64,000 bases of DNA from CF-72 sp051006215 (lineage in GTDB: Bacteria > Chloroflexota > UBA6077 > CF-72): NCBI GenBank assembly GCA_051006215.1, contig JBPCIO010000141.1, positions 62,001 through 126,000 on the forward strand, read 5' to 3'. The number at the start of each line of letters is the position of its first letter. Positions within the stretch are counted from its first letter, which is position 1. Below the pieces are notes generated by a model. The model did no database searches. It saw only the letters and a list, made by a program, of their open reading frames with translations, and was not told the origin of the DNA. The translations under genes and the position numbers were made by a program. Positions 26,486 to 33,276 of this stretch are shown one piece after another.

Positions 26486-27211
26486 ATGCAACACCGACTG
26501 ATCAGCATGGCTGCAGGCGTAGCCTTGCTGCTGACTGCAGGCGGGGGCGCCGCGCACGCGCAAACAACCAGCGACGCCGCCACCCACGACGTGACCACTG
26601 ACGGCGTCCACGACGCCACCCCCGACCCAATGCATGACGCCACGCCCGACGCAATGCATGACGGCGTGCATGACGTGACCGTTGACGGCGTGCATAACCC
26701 CACGCCCGACGACGCGATGCATGACGTGAGTGCTGAGGGTGTCCATGACGCCCCGCCCGACCCGATGCACGACGCCACCCACGATGTGACCACTGACGGC
26801 GTACATGACGCCACTCCGGACCCGATGCATGACGCGACCACCGACGGCGTGCATGACGCCACGCCCGACCCGATGCATGACGCCACCCACGATGTCGTCC
26901 CCGGCGCCACGCACGACGTCAACCCCAGCGCCACGCACGACGCCAACCCGGGTGCCGCGCATGACGCCACCCACCCCGGCGCTACGCACGACGTGAACCC
27001 CGGCGCTACGCACGACGTCAATCCCGGCACGACGCACGATGTCAACCCTGGTCCGACGCACGATGTGAGTCACCCCGCGCCGAGCGCCACGCCTGAGCTG
27101 GACAGCCTTTTCTTGTTCGGCACCGGTGCTACTGGCGCAGCCGGCTATGGGCTCATGCGAGTTCGCGCTGGCCGGCCCAAACAGTCTACAGCCGACGACT
27201 CAGAAAGCTAA
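26486..27211 (+). CDS. Secreted His-Asp octapeptide-repeat protein with PEP-CTERM-like tail
   Basis: I do not recognise a family. The 241-residue product has a signal peptide (MQHRLIS then a hydrophobic stretch, AHA cleavage site before Gln). About 175 residues of degenerate 8-residue repeats follow: the first half alternates DGVHDATP and DPMHDATP-like units, the second half repeats NPGATHDV. I count 21 His-Asp dipeptides, spaced mostly by 8 or 4 residues. The C-terminus reads PELDSLFLFGTGATGAAG, then GYGLMRVRAGR and a polar end. This Pro-Glu / hydrophobic span / Arg layout resembles PEP-CTERM sorting tails. The regular His and Asp suggest binding of divalent metal at the cell surface, which is inference. 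Confidence 0.8.
   Translation: MQHRLISMAAGVALLLTAGGGAAHAQTTSDAATHDVTTDGVHDATPDPMHDATPDAMHDGVHDVTVDGVHNPTPDDAMHDVSAEGVHDAPPDPMHDATHDVTTDGVHDATPDPMHDATTDGVHDATPDPMHDATHDVVPGATHDVNPSATHDANPGAAHDATHPGATHDVNPGATHDVNPGTTHDVNPGPTHDVSHPAPSATPELDSLFLFGTGATGAAGYGLMRVRAGRPKQSTADDSES
26563..27070 (+). repeat. 24-bp-period coding repeats
   Basis: The central part of the gene at 26486 consists of about 20 imperfect 24-bp units encoding the His-Asp octapeptides. Units with GATGCATGACGCC-like cores dominate the first half and ACGCACGACGTC-like cores the second half. The two halves look like separate expansions. Such repeats can change copy number by slippage or recombination. Confidence 0.75.
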
Positions 27212-27239
27212 GTGAGACTCCCGCCCTGTGCTTTCCGGA

Positions 27240-28505
27240 ATGGCCGGGGCTCGGGACTCCCTCCACGCCCGGCTCGCTGTGCAACCATCGGCTAACGGTG
27301 GCGGCGGCTTGATCCGCTGGTGGTTCGCCGCCGCTGTCGTAGGCATGGGCGCCCTGGCGGCCGGTTGGTTGAGCTACGAGTTCTGGCGGCTGCTCTTCCA
27401 GCCGGGCATCATGGGCGCCGTCGACCTCCTGCTGCGCCGGGACGAAGTGCACCGCTGGTTCGGCGGCCTGCCCGTGTACAGCGAGCTCAGGACTGCCACG
27501 TACCCGCCCGCAAGCATGGTCTTGCTGTGGCCGTTGGTTGGCTGGCTGGACGCCACGGCCAGCCGCTGGCTGTGGGCGATTAGCACGATCGGGGCGCTGG
27601 CCTGGCTGGTGTGGTTGGTGGTGCACGCGAGTGGGGCCAGGACCCGCTTCGAGATTGCCTTCGTAGCGTTGCTGCCCCTGGCGTCTTATGCCGCTGGCGC
27701 TGCCATCGGCAACGGGCAGCTGATCGTACAGGTGCTGCCGATCCTGCTGGCCGCCGTGCTCTTGCTCCGGTCAAACGAGTTACGCGGCTGGAAGTGGAGA
27801 ATTCTCGCGGCCGGACTGCTCCTGGCCAGTCTGGTGAAGCCAACCCTGGCTACTCCGTTCTTCTGGATTGCGCTGTTCGCCGCCGGCTCACCCTGGCCAG
27901 TCGTGTTCGCGAGTGCGGGTTACGTTGGGCTTACACTCCTGGCCGCCCAGTTTCAGCCCACACCTTTGCCGATACTTCTGCGCGAATGGCTCGCGCGCAG
28001 CCAAATCACAGCGACTGGCAGTAGCGGAGCCAACCTTCACGCGTGGCTTGCAGCGCTGGGACTTGGTGATTGGATCCCAGCGGCGTCACTGCTGGTCCTC
28101 CTGTTCTTGGGAGCCTGGGTATACCGCCATCGCCACGCTGATCTCTGGCTGCTTCTGGGCGTCACGAGCATCGTCACCAATATGTGGTCGTATCACCTCT
28201 GGTACGACGACCTCATCGTGGTCCTGGCCGGCATCAGCGTCTTTCGGCTCGCCCGCTCGGTCGCGCCTACACGCCCCCTGATGCTGACCCGCGCGCTGCT
28301 CGCGGCGTTGGTCCTGACCAGCCTGGCCCCGGGTGGACTGTACACTCTTCCGCCACCCTGGAATGGGGTGTACGTGTGGTTGCAAACCGTCGTTCGGGTG
28401 GCTGTCCTGGTGTACCTCATCGGCGAGACCCGGCGACAATCGGCTCTGAGTGTTGCACACCCATTGCCGGCGCCGAGAGCATCGACGGCGCAAACGATCG
28501 TCTAA
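27240..28505 (+). CDS. GT87-like polyprenyl-phosphate-mannose-type transferase
   Basis: Polytopic protein of about 421 residues. GGLPVYSELRTATYPPASMVLLWPL shows the G..vY...YPP.....P motif of family 87 (DUF2029) alpha-mannosyltransferases. SLVKPTLATPFF, with a conserved Lys-Pro, and NMWSYHLWYDDL are further family features. These GT-C enzymes elongate glycans outside the membrane using polyprenyl-phosphomannose. ATG 27240 and GTG 27228 are both possible starts. It follows the repeat-protein gene by 17-29 nt and may be co-transcribed with it. The GT2 at 19666 could provide the lipid-linked sugar. Confidence 0.82.
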   Translation: MAGARDSLHARLAVQPSANGGGGLIRWWFAAAVVGMGALAAGWLSYEFWRLLFQPGIMGAVDLLLRRDEVHRWFGGLPVYSELRTATYPPASMVLLWPLVGWLDATASRWLWAISTIGALAWLVWLVVHASGARTRFEIAFVALLPLASYAAGAAIGNGQLIVQVLPILLAAVLLLRSNELRGWKWRILAAGLLLASLVKPTLATPFFWIALFAAGSPWPVVFASAGYVGLTLLAAQFQPTPLPILLREWLARSQITATGSSGANLHAWLAALGLGDWIPAASLLVLLFLGAWVYRHRHADLWLLLGVTSIVTNMWSYHLWYDDLIVVLAGISVFRLARSVAPTRPLMLTRALLAALVLTSLAPGGLYTLPPPWNGVYVWLQTVVRVAVLVYLIGETRRQSALSVAHPLPAPRASTAQTIV

Positions 28506-28553
28506 CTACGCGAAAAGTCGGCGCGGACGGTAGCAAGGCCTCTTCCGACTTCG

Positions 28554-28609
28554 CTCAACGGTAACTCAACGTGGCGTAAACCTGCGTTGCTCGCCGCGCC
28601 CATCAGACT
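28554..28609 (+). promoter_or_regulatory. Promoter with 11-bp phased CAAC repeats
   Basis: CTCAAC (28554-28559), CTCAAC (28565-28570) and GTAAAC (28576-28581) are phased at 11 bp. CAGACT (28604-28609) starts exactly 33 nt after the second copy and differs from TANNNT at one base. It drives the flavoprotein gene. An inverted repeat (AGTCGG 28516-28521 / CCGACT 28545-28550) lies immediately upstream. Confidence 0.6.
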
Positions 28610-28663
28610 CCCATCACCAAACGTGACGCTCAATTGTCAGTACTCATGCGGGAAAGAAGTGAG

Positions 28664-30118
28664 ATGGTAGAAACTGGTCAGCGCACAGCAGTCATCATGG
28701 GAGCCGGTCCAGCGGGGCTCGCAACAGGCCTGGCTCTGGCACGCGCTGGCTGGTTTGTTCACGTCGTTGAGCAAGCCTCGGTCGTCGGCGGCCTGGCGCG
28801 AACGGTGGAGCAGGACGGCTTCCGTTTCGATATCGGCGGACATCGCTGGTTCACCAAGAAAGATGTTCTCAACCACTTCCTCATCGACCTGCTCGGCGAC
28901 GAGATGGTGATGGTCGACCGCATCAGTCGAATTTTCTTCGACGGCACGTATGTGGACTACCCGCTCCGCGCGGCCAACGTACTGTCCCACATTGGACCGA
29001 TGACCAGCGCGCGTGCCATCGGTGATTTCGTCGTGTCGAAGGCTACCCAGCGGTTGTCCAACAAGCCCGTGGTGTCCATGGAGGACGCCTACGTGGGCCA
29101 GTTCGGACGCACGCTGTACGAGCTGTTTTTTCGCAACTACTCCGAAAAGGTATGGGGCGAGTCATGCTCCGAGCTCTCGGGTGACTGGGTCACCCAGCGC
29201 AGCAAGGGTCTGTCGCTATTTACCGCGGTCAAGGACGCCTTCAAACGCAGCGACGGCGAGGTCGAGAGCCTAGTCGACAGGTTCATGTACCCGGCTCTGG
29301 GTTTCGGTCGCATATCCGAGCGCATGGTTGAGGACATCGAAGCCACTGGCGGGCGCGTGGATCTCGGCCAACGCGTCATCCGCGTCGACCACGATCACGG
29401 CCAGGTGAGCGGGATTACCGTCAGCGACGGTGCGCGTGAGCGCCAGATCAACGGCGATGTCTTCGTCTCCTCTATTCCGATGACCGAGCTGGCCCAGGTC
29501 CTGGCGCCGGCTGCCACATCCGGCGTCCTCGAAGCCAGCCGCAGCCTGACCTATCGCGACCTGATCACGGTCAATCTGTTGCTGGACCGTCCCCAGGTAA
29601 CCAACGACACGTGGGTCTACGTCCACGATCCGAGCGTATCGTTCGCCCGCCTCCACGAGCCACGCAACTGGAGCAGCCAAATGGCGCCTGAGGGTAAGAC
29701 ATCGCTCGTGCTCGAGCTCTTCTGCGAAGCTGGCGACCAGCTCTGGCAGCGCACCGACGATGATCTGGTCGAGCTCGTTTCAGGAGATCTGGCTGACAAG
29801 CTCCACTTCATCGAGCGGAACGAGGTAATGGGTGGATTCGCCATCCGCAGCCGCGACGCCTACCCTCGGTATGGCCTTGAGTACCGCGACGCGGTCGCTC
29901 AGATCAAGAGCTGCCTGGGCAGTTTCGCGAATCTGAACATCGTTGGGCGGGGTGGCACCTTCCGCTACAACAACACCGACCACGCAATCGAGACCGGCTT
30001 GTTGGCCGCTCGGCACATCCTGGGCGAGGACGTGGATGTCGATTCCGTCAACAGCGAACAGGAGTACCTCGAGGAGCGACGGGTTCCAGCGCGGCTCTCG
30101 CGGGCTGCCGTTGCCTGA
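28664..30118 (+). CDS. FAD-dependent oxidoreductase, UDP-galactopyranose mutase-like
   Basis: Flavoprotein of about 484 residues. The N-terminal FAD-binding GAGPAGLATGLALARAG is at residues 13-29, followed by GGLARTVEQDGFRFDIGGHRWF. This GG..R/.D.GGH.. layout is shared by amine-oxidase-like NAD(P)-binding_8 proteins and UDP-galactopyranose mutase. The C-terminus has the second FAD contact LNIVGRGGTFRYNNTDHAIETGLLAAR. In polysaccharide loci such enzymes interconvert pyranose and furanose sugars or desaturate lipid carriers; which applies here is not certain. ATG 28664 is preferred for its fit to the family N-terminus; ATG 28646 is possible. Two GT2 genes follow closely. Confidence 0.8.
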   Translation: MVETGQRTAVIMGAGPAGLATGLALARAGWFVHVVEQASVVGGLARTVEQDGFRFDIGGHRWFTKKDVLNHFLIDLLGDEMVMVDRISRIFFDGTYVDYPLRAANVLSHIGPMTSARAIGDFVVSKATQRLSNKPVVSMEDAYVGQFGRTLYELFFRNYSEKVWGESCSELSGDWVTQRSKGLSLFTAVKDAFKRSDGEVESLVDRFMYPALGFGRISERMVEDIEATGGRVDLGQRVIRVDHDHGQVSGITVSDGARERQINGDVFVSSIPMTELAQVLAPAATSGVLEASRSLTYRDLITVNLLLDRPQVTNDTWVYVHDPSVSFARLHEPRNWSSQMAPEGKTSLVLELFCEAGDQLWQRTDDDLVELVSGDLADKLHFIERNEVMGGFAIRSRDAYPRYGLEYRDAVAQIKSCLGSFANLNIVGRGGTFRYNNTDHAIETGLLAARHILGEDVDVDSVNSEQEYLEERRVPARLSRAAVA

Positions 30119-30146
30119 GCTCGGGCCCCATTCGCCGGGGCCAACG

Positions 30147-31205
30147 GTGGCGCCAGCGATCAGCGTGGTCGTTCCCGTCTACAACGGCGGCGCCGCCTTC
30201 CAGCGCTGCCTGGCGGCTCTGGCCGGCAGCCGCGACATAGCCTGGGAGCTGGTCGTGGTCGACGATGGTTCGACTGACGATTCCGCCGAGACCGCCCAAC
30301 TGACGGGTGCCCGCGTCCTGACCACGGACCGCGCGCGCAGCGGACCCGGACCCGCCCGCAACCTGGGTGCCCGCGTCGCTCGCGCTCCGATCCTGTGTTT
30401 CATCGATGCTGACGTCCTTGCTCGCTCGGACACGCTGGCAAACTTTGCGGCGCTCTTCGCCGCCGACCCCGGCCTCACCGCCGCATTCGGTTCGTATGAC
30501 CCGCAACCCGCCCACCCTGGTCTTCTCTCCCAGTATCGGAACTTGCTCCATCACTTCGTCCACCAGACGGGCCAGGAAGAGGCCTCAACCTTCTGGAGCG
30601 GCTGTGGCGCTATCCGCCGCCAGGCGTTCCTGGACCTGAACGGGTTCGACGCCGCGTATACGCGCCCGAGCATCGAGGACATCGAGCTCGGCTATCGCGT
30701 CCTGGCCGCTGGTGGTCGCATCCGACTGGCCAAGCACATTCAGGTAAAACATTTGAAGCACTGGACGTTCTGGAACATCCTTCAGACGGATATCCGTGAC
30801 CGGGCCCTGCCCTGGACGCAGTTGATCGTGCGAACGGGACAGCTTCCGAATGACCTGAACCTTCAGACCGCCAGTCGCGTCAGCGCGGTATGCGTGTATG
30901 GGCTGTTGGTCAGCGCGGGTCTCAGCATCTGGCAGCCTCTGGCGCTTCTGGCCACAATCCCGCTGGTGGCGCTGCTGCTGGTCTGTAACCAGCACCTGTA
31001 CTCGTTCTTGCTGGGCCAGCGTGGGTTCCGTTTCCTGCTGTGTGTGCTGCCCATGCACTGGCTGTACTACGGCTACTCGGCCCTGGTCTTCAGCGCTGGC
31101 ATGGCCTTCGAAAAAGTGCGCGCCCGGCGACGGGCCGCGACCGCGCCAGTCCTTGTGCGTTCGAACGGCGGCGTCGCCTCGTCTGACGTCGAGCTCGCGC
31201 TCTGA
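30147..31205 (+). CDS. GT2 glycosyltransferase with C-terminal membrane segments
   Basis: GT-A transferase of about 352 residues. ISVVVPVYNGGAAF, VVVDDGSTDDS and the metal site CFIDADVL are all present. SGCGAIRRQAFLDLNGFD and IEDIELGYRVLAAG complete the acceptor/base region. Two or three hydrophobic segments near the C-terminus suggest membrane attachment. The start is uncertain between GTG 30147 (28 nt after the flavoprotein stop) and TTG 30111 (overlapping it); 30147 places the first strand a few residues in. It is related to the following GT2 genes but lacks their short WAAFL segment. Confidence 0.85.
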   Translation: MAPAISVVVPVYNGGAAFQRCLAALAGSRDIAWELVVVDDGSTDDSAETAQLTGARVLTTDRARSGPGPARNLGARVARAPILCFIDADVLARSDTLANFAALFAADPGLTAAFGSYDPQPAHPGLLSQYRNLLHHFVHQTGQEEASTFWSGCGAIRRQAFLDLNGFDAAYTRPSIEDIELGYRVLAAGGRIRLAKHIQVKHLKHWTFWNILQTDIRDRALPWTQLIVRTGQLPNDLNLQTASRVSAVCVYGLLVSAGLSIWQPLALLATIPLVALLLVCNQHLYSFLLGQRGFRFLLCVLPMHWLYYGYSALVFSAGMAFEKVRARRRAATAPVLVRSNGGVASSDVELAL

Positions 31206-31223
31206 GCAGGCATAATCCCGTAC

Positions 31224-32129
31224 GTGGGAGTGGGGCCGCCTGGGCGCCGAATTTCGATCCTCATCGCCGCCCGAGACACCCGCGCCGATACACGCGAGTG
31301 TCTCGCGGCCCTCGCCCCCCAGGTCGACTCGCAAACAGAAGTGCTGGTGGTGTGTGGCTCGGAGGATGGGACCGCCGAGATGGTGAATCGCGACTTTGGC
31401 TGGGCACGCTCACTCCAATATCCGGTGGGTACCGGCTTCGGCGAGTTACGCGCGCATGGGCTGGCCAGCGCCACGGGTGATCCGATTGTCTTCCTGGATG
31501 TGTACTGTCGGGTGCGTCCAGGCTGGCTCGCCCGCTGGCGCGAGGAGCCCTGGGAACGCTATGCAGCGGTGGGCGGCCTGGTCGAACCGGCGCCCCGCCC
31601 CAGTCTGGCGGACTGGGCCGCCTTCTTGAGCGAGTATGGTCCGTACCTCCCCCCCCTGCCGGCAGGCGAGACAGACCACCTCCTTGGCAACAACGTCGGC
31701 TTTCGCCGCGCCGCGCTGGAGCGGGCTGGCTTGATCGGTGCGGCCGAGTTCTGGAAAACCTTCGCGCTCTGGGCACTGTCCGCGCAGGGTGAACACTGCT
31801 GGACGGACCCACGCCAGCTCGTGTCTCACGTCCGGTCCATTCAGCCGGGCGAGTTCAGCATTCACCGCTACTGGCACGGGCGATGTTTCGGCGCGACCCG
31901 AACCCTGAGGAGCAGGTGGCGAGTGCGTCTCGCGCGCGCTGCGAGCTGTCCCGCCGTGCCGTTGCTCCTGACCGCGCGACTGGTCCGCGACGTGCACCCC
32001 AATCGAGCCTATCGACGTGTCCTGTGGCGGAGCCTGCCTTTCGCGCTGCTCTACCATGCCGCCTGGGCGCTGGGCGAGCTCGACGGCTACCTGCGCGGTG
32101 CGGGCGGCGCGTGTGCCCGCCTGGCATGA
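31224..32129 (+). CDS. GT2-like glycosyltransferase
   Basis: A 301-residue GT-A-like protein. It starts RRISILIAARDTRADTRECL and has IVFLDVYCRVRPGW in place of the DxD segment, where the metal site is changed to DVY. The sequence after it, DWAAFLSEYGPYLPP ... GNNVGFRRAALERAG, is strongly similar to the second half of the fused protein at 33277. It ends with ELDGYLRGAGG, like ELVGYVLGPG there. GTG 31224 follows a CATAAT hexamer by 7 nt, so an internal leaderless promoter is possible. Loss of the canonical DxD raises doubt about metal-dependent activity. The ATGA overlap couples it to the next gene. Confidence 0.75.
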   Translation: MGVGPPGRRISILIAARDTRADTRECLAALAPQVDSQTEVLVVCGSEDGTAEMVNRDFGWARSLQYPVGTGFGELRAHGLASATGDPIVFLDVYCRVRPGWLARWREEPWERYAAVGGLVEPAPRPSLADWAAFLSEYGPYLPPLPAGETDHLLGNNVGFRRAALERAGLIGAAEFWKTFALWALSAQGEHCWTDPRQLVSHVRSIQPGEFSIHRYWHGRCFGATRTLRSRWRVRLARAASCPAVPLLLTARLVRDVHPNRAYRRVLWRSLPFALLYHAAWALGELDGYLRGAGGACARLA

Positions 32130-33211
32130 CTGAGGAGCGTGTGAACGACCCGGACGCTGGGTTGATCAGCTTCTGCTGTCCTCGCTGCAGCGGTCCGCTT
32201 GCGACGCGTTCCAGCGAATATCACTGTAGTGCCTGCAGCCACACCTACCCGGTCATACTCGGAATTCCCGACTTCCGCGTTTTCCCGGATCCGTACATCG
32301 ACTACGCAGATGACCGAGCCAAGGCCGGGCGCGTCCTGCACGGCATGGACAACGCCTCGTTTGCGGCGTTGGTGCGCCGCTACTGGGACCTCACCCCCGA
32401 CGTTCCGCGCCACCTGGTCGACGGCTATGTCAGCCATGTCCTAATGGCCGGCGAGCGTGCCAGCTCGATTCTCGATGAGGCGCGACGTGCTGGGAATCGC
32501 ATGGGCGCGCGGCCGGCCCTCGGAAGCGGTGCCATCCTCGAAATCGGATGCGGGACAGGCGGCTTGTTGATCGCCGCCGCCCGCGAGTATCAGCAGGTTG
32601 TGGGGGTCGACATCGCCTTCCGCTGGATCGCGATCGCCACCCGCCGCGTGCAAGAGGCGGTCACCAACGGCCAGTTGACACCCGAGCAAGCTCGTCGCGT
32701 CCGACTCGTATGCGCCTGCGCGGAAAGCTTGCCTCTGCCGTCAGGCGCGTTCGATCTGGTGGTGGGCGCTGGCGTTGTCGAGCACGCCAGCCGCCAGCCC
32801 GACCTGCTACGGCAGGCGCGTCGAGCGCTACGCCCTGGCGGACTACTCTTCCTCACCACGGTCAACCGCCTGAGCCTGGCACCCGAGCCGCACGTCGGGG
32901 TCTGGGGTGTGGGTTTCCTACCCCGCCGCTTGATGGAACCCTACGTACGCCGGGTGCGAGGTGTTCCGTACCGCTATATTCGATTACACTCCGCCCTGGG
33001 TCTCGCTGGCCTCCTGCGTAGCGCTGGGTTCGCCCGCTGGGAGGTTCAGCCACCGCCAGTGGCGGACGGTGACATGCGCCGCTACTCTGCCGGCGTCCAG
33101 GCGTGCGGCCGGCTGTACAACCGGGTGCGGCAACTGCCTGGTCCTCGCCAGGTACTCAGTTTGGTCGGTCCGCTGCTCCAGATCGCAGCCGTCCGTGGCA
33201 ACGAACCGTAA
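32126..33211 (+). CDS. SAM methyltransferase with N-terminal zinc ribbon (Trm112-like)
   Basis: About 361 residues. The N-terminus shows CCPRCSGPL and YHCSACSHTYPV, two CxxC pairs about 20 residues apart followed by GIPDFR, which is the Trm112p-like/zinc-ribbon arrangement found in some methyltransferases. The class I domain follows, with AILEIGCGTGGLLI, VVGVDIAFRW, FDLVVGAGVVEHAS and LRPGGLLFLTTVN. ATG 32126 overlaps the preceding stop (ATGA). It is the last gene of the unit that starts at 28664. The substrate is probably a sugar or lipid-linked glycan, by context only. Confidence 0.85.
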   Translation: MTEERVNDPDAGLISFCCPRCSGPLATRSSEYHCSACSHTYPVILGIPDFRVFPDPYIDYADDRAKAGRVLHGMDNASFAALVRRYWDLTPDVPRHLVDGYVSHVLMAGERASSILDEARRAGNRMGARPALGSGAILEIGCGTGGLLIAAAREYQQVVGVDIAFRWIAIATRRVQEAVTNGQLTPEQARRVRLVCACAESLPLPSGAFDLVVGAGVVEHASRQPDLLRQARRALRPGGLLFLTTVNRLSLAPEPHVGVWGVGFLPRRLMEPYVRRVRGVPYRYIRLHSALGLAGLLRSAGFARWEVQPPPVADGDMRRYSAGVQACGRLYNRVRQLPGPRQVLSLVGPLLQIAAVRGNEP

Positions 33212-33214
33212 CGG

Positions 33215-33270
33215 CTAAACCACGTCTCAACCGAGCGTTGACGGGTCGGTTGGCCGCCGCGGCCTAGGCT
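33215..33270 (+). promoter_or_regulatory. Promoter with 11-bp phased CAAC repeats, leaderless
   Basis: CTAAAC (33215-33220), CTCAAC (33226-33231) and GTTGAC (33237-33242) are phased at 11 bp. TAGGCT (33265-33270) starts exactly 33 nt after the second copy. The GTG at 33277 lies 6 nt after the hexamer, so the mRNA would start at the initiation codon. It heads the unit 33277-41254. Confidence 0.62.
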
Positions 33271-33276
33271 GTGCGC

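Noticed and set aside
26563..27070. CRISPR-like or intergenic tandem repeat array
   Set aside because: The 24-bp units are contiguous without unique spacers and keep one reading frame within a gene with a signal peptide.
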